From NCBI RefSeq assembly GCF_022751215.1, contig NZ_JAICDG010000005.1, forward strand, positions 558,001 to 622,000: 64,000 nucleotides of DNA, given 5' to 3'. A program made the position numbers and the translations under genes. The DNA comes from Actinomadura terrae. Its GTDB lineage: Bacteria; Actinomycetota; Actinomycetes; Streptosporangiales; Streptosporangiaceae. The notes beneath the pieces are model-generated. The model was not told where the DNA came from and did not search any database. It saw only the letters and a list, made by a program, of their open reading frames with translations. The number at the start of each line of letters is the position of its first letter. The stretch's first letter is position 1. Positions 1 through 7,908 of the stretch are shown one piece after another.

Positions 1-62
1 ATCGTTCGAGCAATCATTCAGAATGAACCATACATTCTGCACCATGTCAACGGCATGCGAAA

Positions 63-87
63 GCACCCCGCCGGAGAGGCGGGGTGC
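63..87 (-). terminator. Hairpin terminator after the helicase gene
   Basis: A perfect 10-bp stem (63-72 pairs with 78-87) closes a 5-nt loop, GC-rich, just past the helicase stop codon. On the minus strand it is followed by a short TTTC. This fits a typical actinobacterial intrinsic terminator with a weak T-tract. Confidence 0.75.
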
Positions 88-100
88 CGGTAACGCGAGG

Positions 101-1501
101 TCAGGTGTTGTTGGACGAGGCGCCGCGCCGGGGCTTGCGGCGGCGCGGGCGCCGCGCCTGGCCGGACGGTGCGGCGGCGGGCCTGGCAGCCGCCTTGGCG
201 GCCGGCTTGCTCGCCGGGCGGGCGGGTGCGGCGACCGGGGTGCCCGACGGTGCCTTGGCGCCGGTGATCCGGGCCAGTTCCTCGTCGCCCGGACGGACGC
301 GGGTGGTGCGCGGCGCGATCCCGGCGGCCGACATCATCGCGTCCACCTCGCGGCGCTGGTCGGGCAGGACGAGCGTGACGACGGTCCCGGACGCGCCGGC
401 GCGCGCGGTGCGGCCGCCCCGGTGCAGGTAGTCCTTGTGGTCGGCGGGCGGGTCGACGTTGACGACGAGGTCGAGGTCGTCCACGTGGATGCCGCGCGCG
501 GCGACGTTGGTGGCGACCAGGACGGCGACGTCGCCGGTCTTGAAGCCCTCCAGCGTGCGGTTGCGCTGCGACTGGGTCTTGCCGCCGTGCAGCGCCGCGG
601 CGAGCACGCCCCGGGACCGCAGCTTGCGGACGAGCCGGTCCGCGCCGTGCTTCTTGCCCACGAACATGATCACGCGGCCGTCGCGGGCGGCGATGTGCGC
701 GGTCGTCTCCAGCTTGTCGGTGTCGACGACGTGCAGCAGGTGGTGCTCCATCGTCGTGACCGCGCCCGCGAACGGGTCGACGGAGTGCGTCACCGGGTCG
801 TCCAGGAAGCGGCGGACGAGCGTGTCGACGTTCCGGTCGAGCGTCGCGGAGAACAGCATCCGCTGCCCGCTCGGCGGGGTCTGGTCGAGGAGCCGGGTGA
901 CCTGCGGCAGGAAGCCCATGTCGGTCATCTGGTCGGCCTCGTCCAGGACGGTGATCTCCACGTCGCCGAGCCGGCAGTCGCCGCGCTCGATCAGGTCGGC
1001 GAGGCGGCCGGGCGTGGCGACCAGGACGTCGGCGCCGCGTTCGAGCGCGGTGGCCTGGCGTGCGATCGGGAGGCCGCCGACGACGGTGACCAGCCGCAGG
1101 CGGACCGCGTCCGCGTACGGGGTGAGCGCGGTGGTGACCTGCTGCGCGAGCTCGCGGGTCGGGACGAGGACCAGCGCCAGCGGGCGCCGGGGCTCGGCGC
1201 GCCGGCCGTTGAGCCGGGCGAGTGTGGCGAGGCCGAACGCGAGGGTCTTGCCGGAGCCGGTGCGGCCCCGGCCGAGGACGTCCCGTCCGGCGAGGGCGTT
1301 CGGGAGCGTCGCCGCCTGGATCGGGAACGGGTCGGTCACGCCCTCGCGGGTCAGCGCCGCGAGCAGGGCGGACGGCAGCTCCAGCTCGGCGAACGAGCCG
1401 ACCGGGGGCAGCGCGGGACGGGCGGGGCGGGCGGGACGAGCGGCACCAGTGGGGCCGCTGTGATGAGTGGAACGGCGGCTGCGGGTGGCGGATCGAGGCA
1501 T
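101..1501 (-). CDS. DEAD-box ATP-dependent RNA helicase
   Basis: A 466-residue cytoplasmic RNA helicase that unwinds RNA duplexes with ATP, probably in RNA turnover, ribosome assembly or cold adaptation. Visible motifs: a Q-motif segment with FPIQ at about 59-62, Walker A GRTGSGKT at 79-86, PTRELAQQ, the DEAD box in VLDEADQM, SAT in LFSATLD, and motif VI HRGGRTAR. The C-terminus is an Ala/Pro/Arg-rich basic tail ending in many arginines, typical of the RNA-binding tails of actinobacterial RhlE-like helicases. I chose the ATG at 1501 because GAGGAAGG lies just upstream; a longer upstream reading is possible but lacks a site. A cold-shock protein gene lies upstream on the same strand, which supports a cold/RNA role. 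Exact paralogue identity is not resolved. Confidence 0.95.
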   Translation of the reverse strand: MPRSATRSRRSTHHSGPTGAARPARPARPALPPVGSFAELELPSALLAALTREGVTDPFPIQAATLPNALAGRDVLGRGRTGSGKTLAFGLATLARLNGRRAEPRRPLALVLVPTRELAQQVTTALTPYADAVRLRLVTVVGGLPIARQATALERGADVLVATPGRLADLIERGDCRLGDVEITVLDEADQMTDMGFLPQVTRLLDQTPPSGQRMLFSATLDRNVDTLVRRFLDDPVTHSVDPFAGAVTTMEHHLLHVVDTDKLETTAHIAARDGRVIMFVGKKHGADRLVRKLRSRGVLAAALHGGKTQSQRNRTLEGFKTGDVAVLVATNVAARGIHVDDLDLVVNVDPPADHKDYLHRGGRTARAGASGTVVTLVLPDQRREVDAMMSAAGIAPRTTRVRPGDEELARITGAKAPSGTPVAAPARPASKPAAKAAARPAAAPSGQARRPRRRKPRRGASSNNT

Positions 1502-1658
1502 GGAACCTTCCTCAGTGATGGCGCGTGTCGAGGAGTGCTCCGCTGCGCGGGACCGGCCTGGGGCCGGGCGAAGAAATCTCAAGAACGAACCGGGAGACGA
1601 TGTACGCCGGAACGGCGCGGACGGGCCGAGGCCCGCCCGCGCCGCGCCGTACAGGGTG

Positions 1659-1862
1659 TCAGGCGGGGACGATGTTCTCCGCCTGGAGGCCCTTCTGGCC
1701 CTGGGTGACGTCGAACGACACCTTCTGGCCTTCCTGGAGCTCGCGGAAGCCCTGCGCCGCGATGTTGGAGTAGTGGGCGAAGACGTCAGCGCCTCCGCCG
1801 TCCTGCTCGATGAAGCCGAAACCCTTTTCGGCGTTGAACCACTTGACGGTGCCGGTGGCCAT
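1659..1862 (-). CDS. CspA-type cold-shock protein
   Basis: A 67-residue single cold-shock domain (OB fold) that binds single-stranded RNA/DNA and acts as an RNA chaperone. RNP1-like KGFGFI and RNP2-like VFAHYS are both intact, and the protein has the canonical family length. The ATG at 1862 has a strong AAGGAGAT ribosome site. A small GC hairpin (about 1622-1635) follows the stop on the transcribed strand and may be a terminator. The upstream leader contains a conspicuous T-tailed hairpin (separate entry), consistent with RNA-level control known for csp genes. The paralogue at 14996-15424 differs by having a C-terminal extension. Confidence 0.95.
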   Translation of the reverse strand: MATGTVKWFNAEKGFGFIEQDGGGADVFAHYSNIAAQGFRELQEGQKVSFDVTQGQKGLQAENIVPA

Positions 1863-1942
1863 GGTGATCTCCTTTTGGCTCAGTCCGGGCCCCACACCTT
1901 GTGGGCCCGCGGACGCCGCGATGGCCCATCCGGAAGATCCGA

Positions 1943-1979
1943 ACAACAAAAATGCGCCTGAGGTGAAACCAGCAGGCGC
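1943..1979 (-). terminator. T-tailed hairpin upstream of the csp gene (terminator or attenuator)
   Basis: On the minus strand GCGCCTG pairs with CAGGCGC (7 bp, 1973-1979 with 1954-1960). A small inner GGT/ACC stem lies within it, and a TTTTTGTTGTT tract follows. This is the only classical T-tailed intrinsic terminator I see in the first part of the window. It lies about 80 bases upstream of the csp start and about 450 bases downstream of the GAF gene. It either ends upstream minus-strand transcripts or acts as an attenuator in a csp leader. Confidence 0.65.
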
Positions 1980-2148
1980 ACACAAATGTCTATGGGAACC
2001 GCAACATCGTGGAGACTACCACATGACCGCGGGGCCCCTCCACCGGAGCGTCCTGGAAGCCCCTCTGGCCCCCTCGGACGCAACGAATTCGCCAAGCGGT
2101 CACCGATCGAGGCCCCACCACGGCCCGGACAGGCGCATACTGGCGCTG

Positions 2149-2373
2149 ATGAGACCCCCGCGAGCCGCGCAGCGGCGACACCTGCCCACCAGTCCCTTCA
2201 AGCCACCGCCACCGGCTCCGCCAGTCAAGGAGTTCGCCGTGGAGGACCGCGTGACCCACGACAAGTACGGCCTCGGCCGTGTCGTCGAGGTCGAGCGCGA
2301 CGCCGTCTTCGTCGACTTCGGCACCCGCAAGGTGCGGATCCCGGCGCCGTACGCGAAGCTCTTTCCACTCTGA
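2149..2373 (+). CDS. Small tudor/SH3-like beta-barrel protein of unknown function
   Basis: A 74-residue protein whose second half carries DRVTHDKYGLGRVVEVE followed by VDFG and KLFPL. This pattern is common in small conserved actinobacterial proteins and resembles the C-terminal tudor-like barrel of UvrD/PcrA (pattern: position of a conserved HD-x-GLG turn, then VxVDFG). It is probably a nucleic-acid or RNA-polymerase-associated module, but no function is established. The N-terminal 25 residues are Pro/Arg-rich and may be untranslated if a later start is used. The ATG at 2149 has no ribosome site; a CATACT box just upstream would allow leaderless initiation. Confidence 0.75.
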   Translation: MRPPRAAQRRHLPTSPFKPPPPAPPVKEFAVEDRVTHDKYGLGRVVEVERDAVFVDFGTRKVRIPAPYAKLFPL

Positions 2374-2426
2374 GGCCGGGCCCTTCACCGCTCGCAGGTC
2401 CCGGCCGCCGGTGCGGCACCGCGCGC

Positions 2427-3098
2427 TCAGGAGCACGTCCTGGGCGCCGGGGCGGGCCCGGTCTCGCGGCGTTCCTCCGCGAGCCCGGTCGCGCGGCGTT
2501 CCTCCGCGAGCTCGATCAGTCGCGCCGACATGTCGGCGAAGAGCATCAGGTCCCGGGCGACGGCCGTCGTGAACGGCGACGCGCCGGGCCGGTCGACGAC
2601 CGCCAGCACCCCGCGGGTCGCCTCGCCCGTCTCCAGCGGGAGCATCAGCACGGGCCCCGGCGGAAGATCGCTGAGCCCCTGGTCGACGGCGATCCGCGAG
2701 GAGAGGGCCCGCCGTGAGCTGAACACGCGTCCGATCATCGACCGGCCGCGCCGGACGGTCAGCCCGCGCAGCCGGTCGGCGCCGGCGCCGACCGCGACGT
2801 CGATCCGCAGCGTGTTGCCGCCGTCCTCGGCGGGCAGCGCGACGAACGCCAGCGGCGCCCGGGCCATGGCGCGGGCGTGCTCGGCGACGAGGTCGAGCGC
2901 CTCCGCGGGCTCGGCTCCGGCGAGGATCGCGGCCATGAGGTCGAACGTCGCCGCGAGCCGGTGCCGGTCCTCGGCGGGCCGCGCCGCCGCCGGCCGCCAG
3001 CTGATCGGCGGACCTCCGGGCCCCGGACCACCCCGCGAAGCCGCACCGCCCTCTGAAGGCGCGGCGCCCCCTGAAGGCGCGGCGCCGGGCGGGGGCAC
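2427..3098 (-). CDS. GAF-domain sensor protein
   Basis: A 223-residue soluble protein. Residues 1-40 are low-complexity Gly/Ala/Pro; residues about 45-195 form one GAF-like domain (features DLMAAILAG, a central LRIDVAVG strand, MIGRVF, and the terminal VLAVVDRP strand). GAF domains bind small ligands or mediate signalling. No output domain is visible, so it probably acts by interaction. It lies 65 bases downstream of the STAS gene on the same strand, suggesting a shared transcript in a stress-signalling (partner-switching) circuit; that link is inferred. The start is a GTG at 3098, with GAGGAG rather far upstream. The C-terminus holds a near-perfect short duplication (EERRATG/EERRETG). Confidence 0.8.
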   Translation of the reverse strand: MPPPGAAPSGGAAPSEGGAASRGGPGPGGPPISWRPAAARPAEDRHRLAATFDLMAAILAGAEPAEALDLVAEHARAMARAPLAFVALPAEDGGNTLRIDVAVGAGADRLRGLTVRRGRSMIGRVFSSRRALSSRIAVDQGLSDLPPGPVLMLPLETGEATRGVLAVVDRPGASPFTTAVARDLMLFADMSARLIELAEERRATGLAEERRETGPAPAPRTCS

Positions 3099-3163
3099 GG
3101 GGTCCTGCCGGGTCTCCTCGTTCGGCCGGGACGCCTCGGGCGGCGTCCCGGTTCCCGGCGTGT

Positions 3164-3550
3164 TCAGGCCGCGGCCGATCCGCCGCCGGGCCCGGCGAAC
3201 CCGGCCGCGGCGACGGTGCCGTGCACGCTGAAGTACCGGTCCAGGCCGCTGACCCGCAGCAGCTTCGCGAGCTGCGGGCGGGGGGCGGCGAGCACGACGG
3301 CGGCGCCGTCGCGCTCCGCCCGCCGCCGCGTGCCGACGAGGAGGGCGAGGCCGGAGGCGTCGCAGAAGGTCACGTCCGAGAGGTCGATGACGATGAGGGC
3401 GCCCGGGTCGCGCAGGGCGATCCGCAGGCCCTCCCTCAGCGACGGGGTGGACGCGACGTCGAGTTCGCCGTGGATGGCGACGACGATGGCTCCCGGGCGG
3501 CGCTCGCGGCTCAGCACGGTCGGGGATGCGGGACGATCGGCGCTGGTCAT
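3164..3550 (-). CDS. STAS-domain anti-sigma-factor antagonist
   Basis: A 128-residue single STAS domain, the length of SpoIIAA/RsbV/BldG-type antagonists. These bind and sequester anti-sigma kinases and are inactivated by serine phosphorylation. The phospho-acceptor region reads DVTFCDASGLALLVG, so the phosphorylatable serine is in DASG, as in the family. VVAIHGELDVAST forms the first strands. The ATG at 3550 is chosen because CGGAGA lies about 7 bases upstream. The downstream GAF gene is probably in the same transcript. No anti-sigma kinase or sigma factor lies in the vicinity, so its partner must be elsewhere. Confidence 0.92.
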   Translation of the reverse strand: MTSADRPASPTVLSRERRPGAIVVAIHGELDVASTPSLREGLRIALRDPGALIVIDLSDVTFCDASGLALLVGTRRRAERDGAAVVLAAPRPQLAKLLRVSGLDRYFSVHGTVAAAGFAGPGGGSAAA

Positions 3551-3900
3551 GCTGGTGTCTCCGATCCGGAGTACGCGACCGCCGGGTCCGGACGCCATGG
3601 CGCGGACGGCGTTGCCGGCATCCGGGCGGGATGGTGTCGGGGCGTCATGGGCGCCGGGCCGATCCGGACCCTTCAGGAGGCCGCGTAGTGGCGAACCAGG
3701 GGGAAACGGGCTTGGCCGCCCGCGTCGAGAACCCCTTGTCCGCACCCGAGCCTACGCCCTCCGGGGCCGCGGGGCGGGACGCGCGAGGCGGGGCGGCTCG
3801 CGCGGGCAGGTGGACGCCCCTTTATGCTCACGCAGGCGGGACGCGGTTTTCGGTGCCGCGCGGCTTATGTCTGTGAGCGAGGAGAACCGGTGGAGTCTCG
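3551..3900. other. 350-bp divergent intergenic region
   Basis: No convincing gene. It lies between the minus-strand STAS gene and the plus-strand phosphotriesterase operon, so it should hold two divergent promoters. Near the right side CCCTTTATGCTCACG contains a TATGCT -10-like box. The first operon gene is preceded by GTGGAG about 6 bases before its ATG. Confidence 0.5.
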
Positions 3901-4878
3901 ATGAGCGCGCCCGACACACCCGAGGCGGCGGCCGGGCGGGTCATGACCGTCACCGGGCCGGTCGCCCCGGACGCCCTCGGGCACACCGTCACCTCCGTCC
4001 ACGTGGTGAGCGACATGGACGGCGACCGGAACGGCGGGGACGTCGACGACACCCCGGTCGGCATCGGGTCGCTCGGCGCGCTCAGCCTGGGCGCCGCGAA
4101 CCGCGACAACGCGCGGCTGACCGAGGAGAACGCGGCCGCCGAACTGGCCGACTTCGCCAAGCTCGGCGGCGGGACGGTCGTGGACGTGACCGGCGCCGGT
4201 CGCGGCCGCGACCCGCTGGCCCTGGCGCGGCTCGCCCGCACGACCGGCGTGAACGTCGTCATGGGCTCCTCCAGGGGCTTCGCGAACGAGATCGTCCGCG
4301 AGATCGTGGACGGGGTGGACGGCGTCCGCGCGGGCGTGATCGGCAAGATCGGGACGCTCGACCCCGACCGCGCGGCGCACCGGGCCGTGGCGGCGTGCGT
4401 CGCCGAGGCCGCCCGCCGGACGGGCGCGCCGGTGCTGATCGACCGCGCCGCGACCCCGGAGGCGACGCACCGCGTCCTCGACCTGCTGGACGGGGTGGAC
4501 CCGGCACGCGTCGCCGTGGGCGCCTGCGACACCTTCGCCACCGACCCGGACGCGCTCGCCTCGCTGGCCGAGCGCGGCGTATCGGTCCAGTTCGACCGGC
4601 TCGGGCGGCTCACGAACGTCTACACGGAGGTCGACGACCAGGACGTCGCCGCCGCCGTCCTCGCGCTGGCGGGGCAGGGCCACGCCGACCGGGTGCTGCT
4701 GTCCCCCGGCGTGTCCCGCAAGATCGACCTGAAGGGCTTCGGCGGCGGCGGGTACGGGTTCGTCGTCCAGCAGTTCGTCCCCTTCCTGCGGTTCCAGGGC
4801 GCGGACGACGCGCTCGTGCACGCCCTGACCGAGGCGAACCCGGCGCGCTGGCTGACGATCACGGAGGAACGCCGATGA
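3901..4878 (+). CDS. Phosphotriesterase-family pseudoenzyme (metal ligands lost)
   Basis: A 325-residue TIM-barrel amidohydrolase relative that aligns along its whole length with the next gene: same GRVMTVTGPV start, same GRGRDP and VNVVMG blocks, same KGFGGGGYGF near the end. The canonical HxH metal motif (MHEH in the neighbour) is SVH here. The later histidines (FHVGG and FGHAG in the neighbour) align with LIDRA and VGACD, and the final metal aspartate (LGHDV) aligns with LSPGV. Only one histidine remains, so hydrolysis is unlikely. It may be a regulatory or structural partner of the active paralogue; the stop overlaps the next start (ATGA), which favours joint expression. The substitutions are read by eye from alignment; the function is inferred. 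Confidence 0.85.
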   Translation: MSAPDTPEAAAGRVMTVTGPVAPDALGHTVTSVHVVSDMDGDRNGGDVDDTPVGIGSLGALSLGAANRDNARLTEENAAAELADFAKLGGGTVVDVTGAGRGRDPLALARLARTTGVNVVMGSSRGFANEIVREIVDGVDGVRAGVIGKIGTLDPDRAAHRAVAACVAEAARRTGAPVLIDRAATPEATHRVLDLLDGVDPARVAVGACDTFATDPDALASLAERGVSVQFDRLGRLTNVYTEVDDQDVAAAVLALAGQGHADRVLLSPGVSRKIDLKGFGGGGYGFVVQQFVPFLRFQGADDALVHALTEANPARWLTITEERR

Positions 4879-5933
4879 CCATCCCCAACCTCGCCGGCCG
4901 GGTGCTGACGGTCGCGGGACCGGTCGACCCGTCGGCGCTCGGCCCGACGCTCATGCACGAGCACCTGTTCCTCGACCTGCGCCGTCCGGCCCACGCGCTG
5001 CGTCCGGGCGAGGACTCCCCCGAGGCGCTCGAACCGCTGACGCTCGAGAACCTGGCCCGGACGCGGCACGGCGGCGTCAACGCCGACAACGACGTCCTCG
5101 CCGACTTCGAGGAGATGCTCGCCGAGGTCGGCGAGTTCCGGCGCGCGGGCGGCGGCACGATCGTGGAGGTCACGAACCTCGGGATCGGCCGCGACCCGGC
5201 GTCGCTGCTGAAGATCGCGCGGGCCAGCGGCCTCAACGTCGTGATGGGCGCGGGCTGGTACACGCCGACGTTCCACCCGCTCGACATGGACGACCGGTCC
5301 GTGGACGAGCTGGCCGAGGGCATCGTCCGCGACGTCGTCGAGGGCGCGGACGGCACCGGCGTCCGCGCCGGGATCATCGGCGAGATCGGCGCCGAGACCG
5401 CGCCGCTGACGCCGAACGAGCTGAAGAGCGTCCGGGCGTCGGGGCGGGCGAGCCGGATCACCGGCGCGCCGATCTCGTTCCACGTCGGCGGGGTCGGCGA
5501 GGAGAAGTTCGCCGTCCTCGACATCCTGGAGGACGAGGGCGTCGACCCCGCGAACGTCGTGTTCGGCCACGCCGGGGACATGGCCGTCGACCTGGACTTC
5601 GCCCGGCGCATCCTCGCGCGCGGCGTGTTCATCGAGTTCGACTTCCTGACCTCGCCGGGCAGCCCGTGGGGCCATCTCGTGCTGATGAGCGACCACAAGG
5701 TCGCGCGCGGTATCGCGAACCTGGTCGCGGAGGGCTATGCCGGGCAGATCGTGCTCGGCCACGACGTCTGCCAGAAGATCCAGCTCAAGCGGTACGGCGG
5801 GCAGGGCTACAGCTACATCCCCGACCACTTCCTGCCCGCGCTGCGGCGGCTCGGCGTCGGCGAGGACGCCCTCCACGCGATCATGGTGGAGAACCCCGCG
5901 CGCGCCCTGACGTTCACCGCGCCCGCCCCCTGA
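4875..5933 (+). CDS. Phosphotriesterase/lactonase-family metallohydrolase
   Basis: A 352-residue binuclear-metal TIM barrel. All expected ligands are visible: HEH near residue 33, a GEIG glutamate at the bridging carboxylate position, FHVGG and FGHAG histidines, and LGHD aspartate. A Glu rather than a carbamylated Lys at the bridging site matches the PHP-like branch. That branch includes lactonases and hydrolases of unknown substrate, so organophosphate activity should not be assumed. Translation is coupled to the preceding pseudoenzyme through a 4-base ATGA overlap. A crotonase gene follows 36 bases later but has its own -10 box. Substrate unknown. Confidence 0.9.
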   Translation: MTIPNLAGRVLTVAGPVDPSALGPTLMHEHLFLDLRRPAHALRPGEDSPEALEPLTLENLARTRHGGVNADNDVLADFEEMLAEVGEFRRAGGGTIVEVTNLGIGRDPASLLKIARASGLNVVMGAGWYTPTFHPLDMDDRSVDELAEGIVRDVVEGADGTGVRAGIIGEIGAETAPLTPNELKSVRASGRASRITGAPISFHVGGVGEEKFAVLDILEDEGVDPANVVFGHAGDMAVDLDFARRILARGVFIEFDFLTSPGSPWGHLVLMSDHKVARGIANLVAEGYAGQIVLGHDVCQKIQLKRYGGQGYSYIPDHFLPALRRLGVGEDALHAIMVENPARALTFTAPAP

Positions 5934-5956
5934 TCCGGGTCGGCTCGGACGGTCCG

Positions 5957-5962
5957 TACGCT
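5957..5962 (+). promoter_or_regulatory. -10 box for leaderless crotonase transcript
   Basis: TACGCT (TANNNT) ends 7 bases before the GTG start at 5970, and there is no ribosome-binding site in between. This is the spacing expected if transcription starts at the start codon. Confidence 0.5.
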
Positions 5963-5969
5963 GGCACCC

Positions 5970-6764
5970 GTGGCCGAGCAAAGGATCTTCAGCCCCGGCG
6001 TCAACGCGGCCGCCGACGGCGACATCGGGTGGATCACCGTGAGCAATCCGGCGCGGCACAACGCGCTGTCGATCCGGATGATGGACGCGCTCGGCCGGAC
6101 GCTCGACCGCCTCGACGCCGACCCCGGCGTCAAGGTGATCGTCGTGCGGGGCGGGGGCACCGCCGCGTTCGCCGCCGGGGCCGACATCTCCGAGTTCGAG
6201 GCGGAGCGGTCCACGGCGGAGGCGCGCCGCCGCGCGGACGGCGCGATCACCGACCTGTTCGGCACGCTCGACCGGCTCGCGACCCCGCTCATCGCCATGA
6301 TCCATGGGCACTGCCTCGGCGCGGGGCTGGCGCTCGCGCTGGGCGCCGACATCCGGATCGCCGACGACCGGGGCCGGTTCGCGATCCCGGCGGGACGGCT
6401 CGGCCTCGCGTATCCGGTGCCGCTCGTCCACGCGCTGGTCCGGGCGGTGGGGCCCGGCCACGCGGCCGAGATCCTGTTCACGGCGGCGCCGCTCGACGCG
6501 GCCGAGGCGCTCCGCGCGGGGCTGGTCAACCGCGTCGTCGCGTCCGGCGAGCTGGAGGAGGTCACCCGCGCGACGGCGGAGCGGATCGCGGCCAACGCGC
6601 CGCTGTCGGTCCGGGCGGCCAAGACGGCGATCAGGTCGGCGGCCGACCCGGCACTGGCGGCGGCGGCCGAGCGGCTCGTCGAGGAGTGCGCGGAGTCCGA
6701 CGACGCGCGCGAGGGACGGCGGGCGTTCATGGCGAAGCGTCCCCCGCGTTTTACCGGCCGCTGA
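5970..6764 (+). CDS. Enoyl-CoA hydratase/isomerase (crotonase) family protein
   Basis: A 264-residue crotonase-fold protein that should bind an acyl-CoA. The oxyanion-hole segments are present (AFAAGADISEF and HGHCLGAGLALALGADI). The two catalytic glutamates of true hydratases are absent: the GCEL-type position is GLAL, and the QPE-type position is IPAG. Classical enoyl-CoA hydration is therefore doubtful; isomerase, thioesterase-like or other crotonase chemistry is more likely. It begins with GTG without a ribosome site and is probably leaderless. It may be co-regulated with the preceding hydrolase genes, but the substrate cannot be inferred. Confidence 0.9.
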   Translation: MAEQRIFSPGVNAAADGDIGWITVSNPARHNALSIRMMDALGRTLDRLDADPGVKVIVVRGGGTAAFAAGADISEFEAERSTAEARRRADGAITDLFGTLDRLATPLIAMIHGHCLGAGLALALGADIRIADDRGRFAIPAGRLGLAYPVPLVHALVRAVGPGHAAEILFTAAPLDAAEALRAGLVNRVVASGELEEVTRATAERIAANAPLSVRAAKTAIRSAADPALAAAAERLVEECAESDDAREGRRAFMAKRPPRFTGR

Positions 6765-7236
6765 CCCCGCTGACCAGCCCACCGAGCGCATGACCCCCGA
6801 ACGGCTGTCATGACAATCGCGCCGACATGATCGAAGAATGGGAAGGGCCCGCCGCGCGGAGCGCGGGCCCGGCCGGTACGGGGGGTCGGGGCCGTATCCC
6901 AGGGTTCTCCGCTGCTCGACGATGGAGAGCGTGGCGACGGGCATCGGACCGTCCCCTGAGTAAGGGCGGTGACCATGCGCGAGCGCTGTCGGAAGTCTCG
7001 CCGGACGGCACGGCGGGCGAGCCGATGAGACTGCGGGAGCGCGGGCCCGAGATCGGGCCCGACCGCGAGGTCGTCGCCGCCCGGACCCTGGACGGGGCGA
7101 CTCCGCTCCTCCGGACGGTGGGCGTGACACGGGTCGCCGGCCGCAACCCGGCGCCGGGTCACGCCTACCGTCCGGACCTGCCCGTCTCCCGGGCGACGGG
7201 GACCGGCCTGCGGGAAGACGAGGAGGCGACCTGACG
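6765..7236. other. 472-bp intergenic region with GC hairpins, no supported gene
   Basis: Convergent ends of the crotonase and the two-component operon. Two inverted repeats stand out: GGGCCCGC at 6845-6852 pairing with 6863-6870 (10-nt loop), a plausible terminator, and a nearly continuous palindrome at 7042-7061 (CGGGCCCGA/TCGGGCCCG). An open frame crosses the region, but its composition is not convincing and it has no ribosome site. Confidence 0.45.
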
Positions 7237-7908
7237 CTACTCGCCCAGGATGCCGTCGCGGCGCGCCTCCCGGTAGAGGTCGACCCGCGTCGGGGCCTCG
7301 CGTCCGGCCCTGGCGTACTTCTCCCTGGCCCGCTCCAGGTACTGCTTGACGGTGTGCTCGCTGATCCCCATCTGGCGCGCGACCCCGGCGCGGGTGAGGC
7401 CGCCGAGCCACAGCCGCATCGTCCGCAGCTCCTGGTCGGAGAACCTCGGCGGCGCGAGACCCGACGCGAGGCCCGACCCGTGCTCGGACGCGCCGAGCAT
7501 CGCGGCGGCCTGCGTCGGCGAGGTGTAGGACTCGCCCGCCGCGACGGCGAGGATCGCCTCGATGAGGTGCCGCCGCCCCTCGCTGGTCTCCTTGGTGATG
7601 TAGGCGCGGGCGCCCGCCAGCTCCGCCCGGTAGATGATCTCGGGCTCGGCGTGCTGGGAGAACACCACGATCCGGCGGCCGCGCGCGGCCAGCTCCGCGA
7701 TCTGGTCGAGCACCAGCTTCCCGTCGATCCGCAGGTCGATGACCAGCACGTCGGCCGTCGCGGCCGGGCCGCGGTCGAGATCGTCCAGATGGGTCGCGGT
7801 ATGGACGATCTCGACCCGGCGCAGCGGGTCCTCGGCGATCCACGTCTGGATTCCGGAGAGCACGACGTCCTGGTCGTCGATGACGGCGATGGTCACGTCC
7901 GGTGCCAC
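7237..7908 (-). CDS. NarL/LuxR-family response regulator
   Basis: A 223-residue transcriptional regulator. The N-terminal receiver domain shows acidic residues IDDQD near the start, the phospho-acceptor aspartate in VLVIDLRID (about residue 58), and the conserved lysine in YITKE. The C-terminal LuxR HTH shows ARQMGISEHTVKQYLERAREKY. The GTG at 7908 is preceded by GGAGGTG. Its start lies 16 bases inside the upstream gene, so it is translationally coupled as the last gene of a three-gene operon with a histidine kinase and a kinase-like protein. It is presumably phosphorylated by the kinase at 9100-10278. Target genes are not evident here. Confidence 0.93.
   Translation of the reverse strand: MAPDVTIAVIDDQDVVLSGIQTWIAEDPLRRVEIVHTATHLDDLDRGPAATADVLVIDLRIDGKLVLDQIAELAARGRRIVVFSQHAEPEIIYRAELAGARAYITKETSEGRRHLIEAILAVAAGESYTSPTQAAAMLGASEHGSGLASGLAPPRFSDQELRTMRLWLGGLTRAGVARQMGISEHTVKQYLERAREKYARAGREAPTRVDLYREARRDGILGE

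Noticed and set aside
23..1708. Long plus-strand open frame opposite the helicase gene
   Set aside because: Its sequence is repetitive Arg/Gly/Ala/Val typical of an antisense shadow in high-GC DNA, and the helicase on the other strand has all family motifs.
3216..5933. Long plus-strand frame that includes the lactonase
   Set aside because: Only the part from 4875 is protein-like; the upstream portion overlaps two genuine genes in other frames.
6827..7234. Plus-strand 135-residue frame in the intergenic region
   Set aside because: No ribosome site, low-complexity composition, and no family resemblance; hairpins cover the region.
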